Assembly (NCBI GenBank): GCA_012839115.1
Contig: DUNX01000023.1
Coordinates: 62,001-126,000 of the forward strand
Length of the DNA: 64,000 nt
Direction of reading: 5' to 3'
Source of the DNA: Bacillota bacterium
GTDB lineage: Bacteria; Bacillota; UBA4882; UBA10575
The position numbers and the translations under genes are program-made. Within the stretch, counting starts at the first letter, position 1. Every line of letters begins with the position of its first letter. Below the pieces are notes generated by a model. It was not told where the DNA came from. It saw nothing but the letters and a program-made list of their open reading frames with translations, and made no database searches. This document shows positions 49,369-58,104 of this stretch, piece after piece.

Positions 49369-50172
49369 TTGGCGCCAATCAAAGTGCTGGTATCCGGGGC
49401 TTACGGCCGTATGGGGCGGGAAGTGGTAAAAGTGGTTTCTGCCCAACCGGACATGGAATTGGTCGGTGCGGTCGACAAAGAAGGGGTAGGAAAAGATGTC
49501 TTCCGCACGGCGGGGGTTGAGAAAACGGGGGTTATGATCAGCCCGGATCTTTCCGCAACGCTCAGCAAGACCAACCCACAGGTAATGGTGGATTTTACCA
49601 CGCCGTTGTCGGTTATGGAGAATATCAGGCTGGCGGCGGAGGCAGGGGTGGCCGGAGTAATCGGGACCACCGGCTTGACCAAAGAAAACCTGGAGGAGAT
49701 TGCCCGCCTGGCGGCCAAAGCGGGCCGGGCCTTTCTGGTTGCGCCGAATTTTGCCATTGGCGCCATTTTGATGATGCGGTTTGCCGTCGAAGCGGCCAGG
49801 TTCTTTCCGGCAGCGGAGATCATTGAGTTACACCATGACAAAAAGATTGATGCCCCGTCCGGGACAGCATTAAAAACAGTGGAAGCGATTAACTCCGGCC
49901 GTGGCATGCAGCAACCGCCGGCCAAGATCAGCCCGCTGGAGAAGGTAAAAGGGGCCAGGGGCGGAGAACTCTCCGGGGTGCATATCCACAGTGTCAGGTT
50001 GCCGGGGCTTGTTGCCCATCAGGAGGTCATTTTTGGCGGGATGGGACAAACCTTGACCATCCGCCATGATTCATTGGATCGCTCCTCTTTTATGCCCGGC
50101 GTCTTGCTGGCGATTAGAAAAGTAGTTAAGGAAAAGGGGTTTTTCAACGGGCTGGAGGCCTTTCTCTGGTAA
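49369..50172 (+). CDS. dapB: 4-hydroxy-tetrahydrodipicolinate reductase
   Basis: DapB reduces hydroxy-tetrahydrodipicolinate to tetrahydrodipicolinate in the lysine/DAP pathway. The 267-residue protein has GAYGRMGREVV (nucleotide binding), VDFTTPLSV, IGTTGLT, the catalytic EIIELHHDKKIDAPSGTA block, and the C-terminal GMGQTLTIRHDSLDRSSF. TTG 49369 follows GGAGGG at 49357-49362. Directly under the lysine riboswitch. Its presence in this sporulation operon, in the place after ymxH, is unlike Bacillus. Confidence 0.96.
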   Translation: MAPIKVLVSGAYGRMGREVVKVVSAQPDMELVGAVDKEGVGKDVFRTAGVEKTGVMISPDLSATLSKTNPQVMVDFTTPLSVMENIRLAAEAGVAGVIGTTGLTKENLEEIARLAAKAGRAFLVAPNFAIGAILMMRFAVEAARFFPAAEIIELHHDKKIDAPSGTALKTVEAINSGRGMQQPPAKISPLEKVKGARGGELSGVHIHSVRLPGLVAHQEVIFGGMGQTLTIRHDSLDRSSFMPGVLLAIRKVVKEKGFFNGLEAFLW

Positions 50173-50271
50173 CCGCCCTTCCGCACCTCCGGGTTTGGCC
50201 GGGAATATACTGCTACTAGCAATAATGCTTATGTAATTGCCTGGAAATTTTCGAGAGGAGGATTATTTCCG

Positions 50272-51165
50272 ATGGCAGGAGGCCTTGCGGGCGTCGGTAT
50301 CGCTGTTGTGGGAGGAGACGGGCGGCAGGTTATGGTGGCGCAGGCCTTGGCAAAAAGGGCAGCTTGGGTTAGGACCTACGGGCTGGCCAATGTTCCCCCG
50401 GACGCTTCGCTTTTTCCCGTGGCCTCGCTGGTGGAGGCGATTGAAGGCGCCGGGGTGACGGTCTTCCCCATTGGCGGTGTAAGCGCCGATGGAATAGTTG
50501 GCGCCAATGCCGGTGTGGAGATAAAAATCGGCCCGGAGTTTTTTGCCCGTTTGCCGGTTTCCTCGGTGGTGGCGGCCGGGTTTTTGCCCCGGTCACTGAA
50601 AGAGGCAGCAACCGCCCATGGAATTAAGGTGCTGGAGTATGCGGAGAGAGATGAAATTGCCCTTCCCAATGCCATACCGACTGCAGAGGGCGCCATTCAA
50701 TTGGCAATGGAGAATACCCCCTTTACGATTGACGGTTCTACCTGTCTGGTGCTGGGTTACGGGCGGGTGGCCCGGGCTCTGACGAAAAGGCTGGCAGCTT
50801 TGGGCGCCCGGGTCGTCGTGGCGGCCAGGAACCCCCGGCAGCTTGAAGAAGCAGCAACCGCCGGCGCTCCGGGAATAGCCCTTTCCCAGCTGGAACAGGA
50901 GATACGGAAGGCGGACATCGTCTTCAACACCATTCCGGCGCCGGTCTTAACCGCCGGTATTCTGCAGAAAGCACCTCCCCGGGTTTTAATTATCGACCTG
51001 GCTTCAGCGCCCTGGGGGACAGATTTTGCCGCCGCCGGGCAGAGGGGGATCAAAGCCTTCCCAGCACCGGGGCTACCGGGGAAGGTCGCTCCTGATACCG
51101 CAGGAAAAATCCTTGCCACCCACCTTCCAGGCTTAATTGAGGAAGCGTGCGCGCGGCCGGATTGA
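50272..51165 (+). CDS. dpaA: Dipicolinate synthase subunit A
   Basis: DpaA (SpoVFA) with DpaB oxidises dihydroxy-tetrahydrodipicolinate to dipicolinic acid, the major spore core solute. The 297-residue protein has an N-terminal Rossmann-like region (GVGIAVVGGDGRQVMVAQAL), GVSADGIV, and a D-isomer dehydrogenase-like NAD domain (CLVLGYGRVARALTKRLAALGARV). ATG 50272 follows GAGGAGGA. A 99-base gap after dapB could hold a mother-cell promoter; none is clear. The last codons (EEACARPD) run through GCGTGCGCGCGG. Confidence 0.95.
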   Translation: MAGGLAGVGIAVVGGDGRQVMVAQALAKRAAWVRTYGLANVPPDASLFPVASLVEAIEGAGVTVFPIGGVSADGIVGANAGVEIKIGPEFFARLPVSSVVAAGFLPRSLKEAATAHGIKVLEYAERDEIALPNAIPTAEGAIQLAMENTPFTIDGSTCLVLGYGRVARALTKRLAALGARVVVAARNPRQLEEAATAGAPGIALSQLEQEIRKADIVFNTIPAPVLTAGILQKAPPRVLIIDLASAPWGTDFAAAGQRGIKAFPAPGLPGKVAPDTAGKILATHLPGLIEEACARPD

Positions 51166-51194
51166 TCCCGGCCGCCGGATTTGGAGGTGCAAGC

Positions 51195-51779
51195 ATGGGA
51201 CTTTCCGGGGTTAGAATTGGGTTCGGGCTGACCGGATCCCATTGTACGATAGAAAAAGTACTACCGGAGATGGAGAAGTTAAAAAAAGAAGGCGCGGAGA
51301 TTTTTCCTATCCTCTCACCGGTAGTGGCCGGAACCGATACCAGGTTTAACAGGGCTAAAGAAGTTTTGGCCCAGATCCGGACTCTGGCCGGGCGGGAACC
51401 ATGGCTGAAATTGACAGAAGTAGAACCGATCGGTCCGGAGAAAAAACTTGATATCATGGTGGTGGCGCCCTGTACCGGGACTACCCTGGCCCGGTTGGCC
51501 ATGGGGCTTTCGGATACACCGGTAACACTTGCCTGCAAGGCCCATTGGCGCAATGAAAGGCCGGTGGTGGCCGCGATCGCGACCAATGACGGCTTGGGAG
51601 GGACTTTTCAACACCTGGCCGCCTTATTTAACCGGAAATTCTTTTTTGTCGTCCCTTTCCGGCAGGATAACCCGGTTGAGAAGCCGAAGTCTCTTGTTTC
51701 CAAAATGGAATTATTACCGGCAACCGTGGAAGCGGCATTAAGGGACCGCCAGTTACAGCCGGTGCTGTTGGGGAGTTGA
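51195..51779 (+). CDS. dpaB: Dipicolinate synthase subunit B
   Basis: DpaB (SpoVFB) is the flavoprotein-like partner of DpaA. The 194-residue product has GFGLTGSHCTIEKVLPEMEKL, the flavin-binding VVAPCTGTTLARLAMGLSDT, and IATNDGLGG. ATG 51195 follows GGAGGTG at 51183-51189. Followed by a 145-base spacer with short repeats (GGATAAAGCAG twice, TCATAATAAAT twice) before asd. Confidence 0.95.
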   Translation: MGLSGVRIGFGLTGSHCTIEKVLPEMEKLKKEGAEIFPILSPVVAGTDTRFNRAKEVLAQIRTLAGREPWLKLTEVEPIGPEKKLDIMVVAPCTGTTLARLAMGLSDTPVTLACKAHWRNERPVVAAIATNDGLGGTFQHLAALFNRKFFFVVPFRQDNPVEKPKSLVSKMELLPATVEAALRDRQLQPVLLGS

Positions 51780-51924
51780 AGAGCATGGCTGCCTGCGGGT
51801 GCTGAAGGATAAAGCAGTTAGGGCGGGTAGACAGGCTGGGATAAAGCAGCTAAGATAGATGGATAGGAAATCATAATAAATTCATAATAAATCAAGTAAA
51901 AGATGGGGAACAGGAGGTAAAGCA

Positions 51925-52953
51925 TTGAGAGAATATCGTGTTGGCATTGTTGGCGCCGGCGGCGCCGTCGGGCAAGAAATGATCAGGGTTTTAGAAAAAA
52001 GTCCGCTACCCGTCGCCGAACTGCGCCTTTTCGCAACAGAGCGTTCTGCCGGGCGCCGGTTGCGTTTCCGCGGGCAGGAATACGTTATTGAAACTACAGA
52101 TCCGGAACGTTTCGCCGGTTTAGATTTTGCCCTGTTCAGCGCCGGCGGGGGCCCCAGCCGGCAACTGGCGCCGGAGGCTGTGAAACGGGGCGTGGTCGTT
52201 ATCGACAACAGCAGCGCCTGGCGGATGGAACCCAACGTGCCGTTGGTGGTCCCTGAGGTTAACGGGGCTGTTCTTAGCGAAAAAGGGGCATACGCCGAGG
52301 CGAAATTAATTGCCAATCCCAACTGTTCGACGATTCAGATGGTGATGGTCTTAAAACCCATTCACGATGCCGCCCGGATTAAGAGGGTAGTGGTCAGTAC
52401 CTACCAAGCCGTCTCCGGTTCGGGCCATAAGGCTGTGGTGGAACTTGAGGAACAGACCAAGGCCTATGTGGAAGGGCGGGAAGCGGAGAACCAGGTCTAC
52501 CCGCACCAGATCGCTTTTAATGTTTTGCCGCATATAGATAAGTTCGACGAAACCGGGTATACTGCCGAAGAGTGGAAAATGATCCGGGAAACCCAGAAAA
52601 TCCTGGATGACGAGACGATCCAAGTCACGGCAACCACGGTCCGGGTTCCGGTCTACCGGGGTCACAGTGAGTCGATAAATATCGAAACGGATAAGAAACT
52701 AACGCCCGGCGAAGCAAAGAAGGTTCTGGCAGAGGCCCCGGGTGTGGTCTTGCTCGACGACCCCCCCGTAAACCTTTACCCCATGCCCATAACCGCGGCC
52801 GGGCGGGACGAGGTTTTTGTCGGCCGGATCCGGGAAGACTTCTCCGTAGCCAATGGGCTCAACCTCTGGGTAGTAGCGGACAACCTGCTGAAAGGGGCGG
52901 CCACCAACGCGGTACAGATCGCCGGGTATATGGTGGAAAAAAACCTGCTCTAG
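51925..52953 (+). CDS. asd: Aspartate-semialdehyde dehydrogenase
   Basis: Asd reduces aspartyl phosphate to aspartate semialdehyde, the branch point to lysine/DAP, threonine and methionine. The 342-residue protein has GAGGAVGQEM, SAGGGPS, catalytic Cys134 in NPNCSTIQM, VSTYQAVSGSGHKA and the His in RVPVYRGHSESI. TTG 51925 lies 7 bases after AGGAGGTAA. In Bacillus the next gene is the aspartokinase dapG; here a spacer with no gene follows. Confidence 0.97.
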   Translation: MREYRVGIVGAGGAVGQEMIRVLEKSPLPVAELRLFATERSAGRRLRFRGQEYVIETTDPERFAGLDFALFSAGGGPSRQLAPEAVKRGVVVIDNSSAWRMEPNVPLVVPEVNGAVLSEKGAYAEAKLIANPNCSTIQMVMVLKPIHDAARIKRVVVSTYQAVSGSGHKAVVELEEQTKAYVEGREAENQVYPHQIAFNVLPHIDKFDETGYTAEEWKMIRETQKILDDETIQVTATTVRVPVYRGHSESINIETDKKLTPGEAKKVLAEAPGVVLLDDPPVNLYPMPITAAGRDEVFVGRIREDFSVANGLNLWVVADNLLKGAATNAVQIAGYMVEKNLL

Positions 52954-53295
52954 CCGTGGGTCTTTTGGCCTGTATGAGGAGTTTGGTTGCCAGTGGAGGC
53001 GGACGGGCAGAAAAACGGAAATTAATAGAAAAACAGTCTTTATCCCGGAATACCGCCGGATACTCCTTTGCGCCCGGTTGGGAGTGGGCAAAGGGGATTT
53101 TAAAGTTCTCCGGGAAGGTGATATAATTGGAACCACCGGCACGGATGCCCGTGGGTCTAAGGGAAATAATACTACCGGATTTATTGCGCGTCCGGATTTC
53201 TTTGGTGCCGGAGCTGAAACTGGCTAACGGCAGATTTATCGCGCGCGCGTTCTGGATTGGTGAAGACCGGGTGAATATGATAGGGGGTATTACTT
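52954..53295. other. 342-base spacer between asd and dapA, no clear gene
   Basis: This is where dapG lies in Bacillus. No aspartokinase sequence is visible. TATAAT at 53120-53125 with a poor -35 (TTTTAA, 18 bases upstream) may start dapA. A TTG-started 71-codon frame (53127-53342) has AAGGTGA before it but overlaps dapA and has no recognisable features. The stretch ATCGCGCGCGCGTT at 53238-53251 is one more alternating tract. Confidence 0.55.
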
Positions 53296-54177
53296 ATGGT
53301 GGAATTCGGGCGGGTTTTGACAGCGATGGTTACTCCTCTTAATGAAGAAGGTGGGATTGATTATGAAACCGCCGGCAAGTTGGCCCGGAGGTTGGTGGAG
53401 AACGGGTCGGATGGGATGGTAGTGGCCGGAACAACCGGGGAATCTCCCACATTGAGTGAGGAAGAGAAGCTGAAGTTGTTTGCCGCGGTTGTGGAGGCGG
53501 TAGGGGGCAGGGCGGTAGTTATCGCCGGTACCGGTACCAACAATACGCAAAAGAGTGTCGAGCTGACGAAGGAAGCTGAGAAAACAGGGGTGGACGGGAT
53601 CATGGCGGTGGCGCCCTATTACAACAAACCGCCCCAGGAAGGGCTTTACCGGCACTACCGGGCGATCGCCGAGGCCACTTCTTTACCGGTGATGGTTTAT
53701 AATGTTCCGGGGAGGACTGCGGTGAACATCTCCCCGGCCACTATGGCCCGTCTGGCTGAGGTGGATAATATCATCGCCTTGAAAGAGGCGTCCGGGGATC
53801 TTAACCAGGCCGCGGAGATGGTACGGGTTTTGCCAAAAGATTTTCTGGTTTACAGTGGGGACGACAGCATGACTTTGCCCATGCTTTCCGTAGGGGCAGT
53901 GGGTATAGTGAGTGTTGCCTCGCATCTTGTGGGGCGGAGAATAGCGTCGATGATCAATGATTATCTGCAAGGGGCGGTAGAAAAGGCGACCCGGGCCCAT
54001 AATGAACTGCTGCCCCTCTTTAAAGCCTTGTTTTTGACAACCAACCCCATTATGGTGAAGGCCGCCCTGAATTTGTTAGGGGTTAATGTGGGTTCCACCC
54101 GTTTACCCTTGGTGGAAGCAACCGCCTCTGAATTGGATGCTTTAAAAGAGGTCTTGCGCGGGCTGGGCCTTTTGTGA
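53296..54177 (+). CDS. dapA: 4-hydroxy-tetrahydrodipicolinate synthase
   Basis: DapA condenses pyruvate with aspartate semialdehyde. The 293-residue aldolase has [15 protein letters not shown], catalytic Tyr135 in MVYNVPGRT, Schiff-base Lys163 in IALKEASGD and [14 protein letters not shown] 53296 follows GGGGGT. Product goes to DapB and, in the mother cell, to DpaAB. Confidence 0.97.
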   Translation: MVEFGRVLTAMVTPLNEEGGIDYETAGKLARRLVENGSDGMVVAGTTGESPTLSEEEKLKLFAAVVEAVGGRAVVIAGTGTNNTQKSVELTKEAEKTGVDGIMAVAPYYNKPPQEGLYRHYRAIAEATSLPVMVYNVPGRTAVNISPATMARLAEVDNIIALKEASGDLNQAAEMVRVLPKDFLVYSGDDSMTLPMLSVGAVGIVSVASHLVGRRIASMINDYLQGAVEKATRAHNELLPLFKALFLTTNPIMVKAALNLLGVNVGSTRLPLVEATASELDALKEVLRGLGLL

Positions 54178-54208
54178 GCTGGAAGAGTAACCGGGCGCCC
54201 CTTCGTAA

Positions 54209-54246
54209 AATTATACGGTATACATGAAATTATACCGTATACATGA
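54209..54246 (+). repeat. Tandem 19-bp operator-like repeat upstream of pckG
   Basis: AATTATACGGTATACATGA (54209-54227) is directly followed by AATTATACCGTATACATGA (54228-54246), differing in one base. The core halves TATACGGTATA and TATACCGTATA are also inverted repeats of each other. It ends 10 bases before the -35 element, a typical operator or activator position. Confidence 0.75.
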
Positions 54247-54256
54247 GTCGATTTTA

Positions 54257-54286
54257 TTGACAACTGCTTGTACTGCATGATATAGT
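54257..54286 (+). promoter_or_regulatory. Promoter of pckG
   Basis: TTGACA (54257-54262) and TATAGT (54281-54286) with an 18-base spacer. The 160-base leader contains a hairpin (TACCCCTTCAA 54311-54321 with TTGAAGGGGTA 54350-54360, 11 of 11) followed by TAATTTG, and an alternating tract GCGCGCGTACGTGCGT (54417-54432) just before the ribosome binding site. Confidence 0.8.
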
Positions 54287-54454
54287 AAGAAAAAATTATG
54301 CTGGATGGGCTACCCCTTCAACTGTCCTTCCCCGCGCATAACCGGATAATTGAAGGGGTATAATTTGCCTCACTTCTTCAAACAACAGAGCAAATAACGG
54401 GGAACGGGACGTAGAAGCGCGCGTACGTGCGTCCATATCAGGAAGGAGATCAAA

Positions 54455-56209
54455 ATGTACAAGAACAAAGCAGTACAAGAATGGGTGGAAGAGATGGCCC
54501 GGCTCACCAAGCCCGATAAGATCTGCTGGCTTGAGGGGACGGAAGAGGAACGCCAGCGCCTGACGGAAGAGGCCTTGGCGACCGGGGAATTAATCCAGCT
54601 CGACCAGGGAAAAATGCCCGGGTGTGTCCTGCACCGTACTGCTGTTAATGATGTGGCCCGCGTCGAGCACCTCACCTTTATTTGTACGCCAACCAGGGAA
54701 GAAGCCGGTCCGACCAACAACTGGATGGCGCCGGCCGAAGCCTACAGTAAACTGGGGAAGATCTTTGACGGTTCAATGCGCGGGCGCGTCATGTATGTCA
54801 TCCCCTATCTTATGGGGCCGCCCGGTTCGTCCTTTAGTAGAGTCGGGATTGAACTCACCGACAGCATCTATGTGGTCCTGAATATGGGGATCATGACCAG
54901 GATGGGCCGGGTGGCCATGGAACACCTGGGCGACGGGGATGATTTCAACCGGGGGTTGCATTGCACGGCCGACAAGGATCCTGACCGTCGTTTTATCTGC
55001 CATTTCCCTCAGGACAACACCATTTGGAGCGTTGGTTCGGGTTACGGTGGCAATGTTTTGCTGGGCAAAAAGTGCCTGGCCTTACGGATCGCCAGTTATA
55101 TGGGGCGGCATGAAGGCTGGCTGGCCGAACATATGTTGATTGTGGGGGTGGAAGACCCGGAAGGCAATGTTGCGTATATTGCCGCAGCCTTCCCCAGCGC
55201 CTGCGGGAAAACCAACCTGGCGTTGCTGAGGCCCCCGGAGACTTTTCCCGGTTACAAGGTGTGGACCGTGGGCGATGACATCGCCTGGATGCGGATTGGC
55301 GAAGACGGCCGCCTGTGGGCAATTAATCCGGAGGCCGGCATTTTCGGGGTGGTCCCCGGTACCAGCTATAAGACGAACCCCAATGCCATGCAGATGATTC
55401 AAAAAGACACCATCTTTACCAACGTGGTTTTAACGCCGGAGGGGACGGTTTGGTGGGAAGGGATGGACGACAACCCGCCAAAGCACGGGTTCGACTGGCA
55501 GGGCCGGCCCTGGGCCCCGGAGAGCGGGAAACCGGGCGCTCAAGCCAATTCCCGTTTCACCACCCCGCTCCGGCAGGTGCCGACGCTCTCCCCGGAATGG
55601 GATAACCCGCAAGGAGTTCCGATTTCCGCGATTGTTTTTGGCGGGCGCCGGGCCAAGGTCGCCCCGCTGGTCTACGAATCCTTCAATTGGGAACACGGGG
55701 TTTACGTTGGGGCAACCATGGCTTCAGAGACTACGGCCGCTGCCACCCATGACGTCGGGGTCGTCCGGCGGGATCCCATGGCGATGCTGCCTTTCTGCGG
55801 TTATAACATGGGACAATATTTCCACCATTGGCTGGAGATGGGCAGGCGGATGGAAAAACCGCCGCAGATCTTCCATGTGAACTGGTTCCGCCAGAACGGG
55901 GATGGTGGTTACCTCTGGCCCGGATACGGCGAAAACCTCCGGGTGTTGAAGTGGATTATCGACCGGTGCCGCGGAAAGATTGGGGCCCGGGAGACGCCCA
56001 TCGGTTACGTACCGCATGCGAATGATTTTGACTTGAGCGGCCTTAACCTTACCCCCGCCGTCATCCAGGAGTTGAGCAAGATCGACCGGGAGGCTTGGCA
56101 GGAGGAATGGCGGGCGCAAGGCGAATTCCTCAAGAAATTCGGCGACGACTTGCCGGCGGAGCTCCGCAGGGAATACCAGTCCTTGGGGGAAAGGATTAAA
56201 ATGGAATAG
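54455..56209 (+). CDS. pckG: Phosphoenolpyruvate carboxykinase (GTP)
   Basis: PckG converts oxaloacetate and GTP to PEP, CO2 and GDP. The 584-residue length and motifs are of the GTP class: HRTAVNDVARVEHLT, YVIPYLMGPPGS, the P-loop AAFPSACGKTNLAL with Cys250, VGDDIAWM, RFTTPLRQVPTLSPEWDNPQGVPISAI-type region and FGGRRAKVAPLVYE. Most Bacillota carry the ATP type, so this is a less usual form in the phylum. AAGGAGA lies before ATG 54455. Own promoter with operator-like repeats; terminator at 56333. Confidence 0.97.
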   Translation: MYKNKAVQEWVEEMARLTKPDKICWLEGTEEERQRLTEEALATGELIQLDQGKMPGCVLHRTAVNDVARVEHLTFICTPTREEAGPTNNWMAPAEAYSKLGKIFDGSMRGRVMYVIPYLMGPPGSSFSRVGIELTDSIYVVLNMGIMTRMGRVAMEHLGDGDDFNRGLHCTADKDPDRRFICHFPQDNTIWSVGSGYGGNVLLGKKCLALRIASYMGRHEGWLAEHMLIVGVEDPEGNVAYIAAAFPSACGKTNLALLRPPETFPGYKVWTVGDDIAWMRIGEDGRLWAINPEAGIFGVVPGTSYKTNPNAMQMIQKDTIFTNVVLTPEGTVWWEGMDDNPPKHGFDWQGRPWAPESGKPGAQANSRFTTPLRQVPTLSPEWDNPQGVPISAIVFGGRRAKVAPLVYESFNWEHGVYVGATMASETTAAATHDVGVVRRDPMAMLPFCGYNMGQYFHHWLEMGRRMEKPPQIFHVNWFRQNGDGGYLWPGYGENLRVLKWIIDRCRGKIGARETPIGYVPHANDFDLSGLNLTPAVIQELSKIDREAWQEEWRAQGEFLKKFGDDLPAELRREYQSLGERIKME

Positions 56210-56211
56210 TC

Positions 56212-56276
56212 ACGCATGCGTTCCGTATGCGTCGCGCAATGTGCATATGCGCATCGCATATGTAATGCACGATAAG
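56212..56276. repeat. CATGCG/CATATG-rich alternating tract after pckG
   Basis: ACGCATGCG, CGTATGCG, TGTGCATATGCGCATCG, GCATATG and GTAATGCAC follow directly behind the pckG stop codon; most steps alternate purine and pyrimidine. No gene. Confidence 0.7.
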
Positions 56277-56332
56277 TGGGCCTGTATTATGCATTATTTA
56301 TTATACAGTGCGCACAATACGCGGAGGAGACG

Positions 56333-56380
56333 ACCGTCCCGTGGGCGTACAGGCACAGCTTGAGCCGGGGCGGTTTTTTT
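56333..56380 (+). terminator. Terminator after pckG
   Basis: ACCGTCCCG (56333-56341) pairs with CGGGGCGGT (56366-56374) and runs into seven Ts. The loop is long (24 bases), so other folds are possible. Confidence 0.65.
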
Positions 56381-56486
56381 ATTGGCGACGGCAGGGAGAT
56401 ACTTTCTTTTAGTGAAATTTCTCCTGTTTCCTTTCGGCAGAATCTTTGATACAATGAGAGAAAAGAGTTACAGGGAGTTGCGAGTG

Positions 56487-58076
56487 ATGCGGAAGTATAT
56501 CATCGCAATCTTATGGGTTTTTCTTTTATTTGCGGTAGCATTTTCTCCCTCCTCCCAGCTGAGAGCGGCCGCAGGAGGAAGCCTGGCGGTGAATTTTTCC
56601 GGAATCCCCTTAAGCATAGACCCGGAGACCGCTGTTACGGATACGGAAAAGATTCTCCTTGCCAACCTCCATGAGGGGCTGGTCGCCTGGGATAATGGGA
56701 TTTTGGTACCGGCGGCCGCCCGCAGTCTGGAGATTTCCGGGGACGGACTCGTTTATACCTTCCACCTCCGGGAGGGTTTTTGGTCCAACGGGGATCCGGT
56801 GACTGCCTATGATTTTCATTCCACCTGGCGGCGGCTGTTGGCGCCCGTAAGCAAGTTTCAATACGGTTTTTTATTCGATATAATATTGAACGCCCGGGCC
56901 TACCGCAATGGCGAACTGGGTTCCTTTGCCGAGGTGGGGATCAGGGTCCTGGACGAGCGGACTCTCCAGGTGGAACTGGCCGAACCGGCCGGGCATTTTC
57001 TCGCCCTCTTAACCTTGCCGCAGTTTTTCCCGGTTCATTCCCTCTTTAATACCACCCTGTCCAGGGAGGAAAGAAGCGCTTATCTCCCGGGTTTTTGCAG
57101 TAACGGGTCTCATTGCATCAAAGAATGGGAATCCCGGGACTATGCGGTTTTAGCGCCGAACCCTCATTATACCAGGGACCGGGTGCATTTGGAAAAGGTG
57201 AAAATCACCTTTTTGGCCCCGGCAGCCGCGATCTCCCTCTATGGGGCGGGCCTGCTCGATCTGATGGAGGAACCTCCCCTCTCCGAACTCTCCAAATACG
57301 GTTCGGACCTGGTACAGGCCCCTACCGGCGGTACCGGCTATCTTTACCTGAACCTCCGGCGTCCGCCCTTAAATAATCCCTTGGTCCGTGAGGCACTGGC
57401 CTTGGCGATCGACCGTGAGTATATAGTAGAAAAGGTCATGGGCCTAAACGGTATCCCTGCCACCGGTTTGATTTCCCCGGGGATACCCGACGGGATCACC
57501 GGTCAAGACTTCCGGAGTACCGGCGGGGATTTGGTCCCGGCAATGGATATAGGGAAAGCCCAGGCCCTGCTTGCCCGTGCCGGTTATCCGGGAGAGGACG
57601 GTTTTCCCCCATTGGAACTGGTGGCGGTTGAAGGGGAGGCCTCCGAGGCGATTGCCCGGGTAATCGCCGAAATGTGGGAGATCAATTTGGGGGTGACCGC
57701 ACGGGTGAAGGTTCTGACCTGGCCGGAATATGAGGAACTTTGTACAACAGGCAGGTTTTATACAGCGCGGGCCGGCTGGATCAGCGATTACCCGGACCCG
57801 GCGGCCTTTTTGAACATTTTCTCTTCCGGCGCTTACGAGAATTTTTCCGCCTACCGGAATAAGGAGTATGACCACTGGTTACAGCGGGCGCAAGAGAGTA
57901 CGGAAGTCCGGGAACGGATGGAGATCTGCCAGGCACTGGAAAGAATGGCCATGAACGATTGGCCGGTCATTCCGGTTTATTTTACCGCCAAACCATATCT
58001 TGTCTCCGGCGAATTGCAGGAATTAAAGTTTTCTCCCCAAGGTTACCCGTTGTTCAACACCGCCCGGTGGAAATAA
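56487..58076 (+). CDS. Oligopeptide-type ABC transporter substrate-binding protein
   Basis: A family 5 solute-binding protein for peptides or nickel-type ligands, 529 residues. The signal peptide is MRKYIIAILWVFLLFAVAFS with a signal-peptidase-I-like end (LRAAAGG). No lipobox Cys is present, so it is not a lipoprotein; a free binding protein needs a periplasm. The mature domain has LHEGLVAWDNG, FHLREGFWSNGDPVTAYDF, PPLNNPLVREALALAIDRE and the SDYPDPAAFLNIF region. ATG 56487 with AGGGAG at 56472-56477; the frame is open further upstream. No permease genes follow. Confidence 0.9.
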   Translation: MRKYIIAILWVFLLFAVAFSPSSQLRAAAGGSLAVNFSGIPLSIDPETAVTDTEKILLANLHEGLVAWDNGILVPAAARSLEISGDGLVYTFHLREGFWSNGDPVTAYDFHSTWRRLLAPVSKFQYGFLFDIILNARAYRNGELGSFAEVGIRVLDERTLQVELAEPAGHFLALLTLPQFFPVHSLFNTTLSREERSAYLPGFCSNGSHCIKEWESRDYAVLAPNPHYTRDRVHLEKVKITFLAPAAAISLYGAGLLDLMEEPPLSELSKYGSDLVQAPTGGTGYLYLNLRRPPLNNPLVREALALAIDREYIVEKVMGLNGIPATGLISPGIPDGITGQDFRSTGGDLVPAMDIGKAQALLARAGYPGEDGFPPLELVAVEGEASEAIARVIAEMWEINLGVTARVKVLTWPEYEELCTTGRFYTARAGWISDYPDPAAFLNIFSSGAYENFSAYRNKEYDHWLQRAQESTEVRERMEICQALERMAMNDWPVIPVYFTAKPYLVSGELQELKFSPQGYPLFNTARWK

Positions 58077-58104
58077 ACAGGGAGAAAGTACGGGGGAATG
58101 CCCA

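Noticed and set aside
53127-53342. 71-codon frame with AAGGTGA ahead, between asd and dapA
   Set aside because: It overlaps the dapA start by 47 bases, begins with TTG, and shows no recognisable features. Kept only as a remark in the spacer entry.
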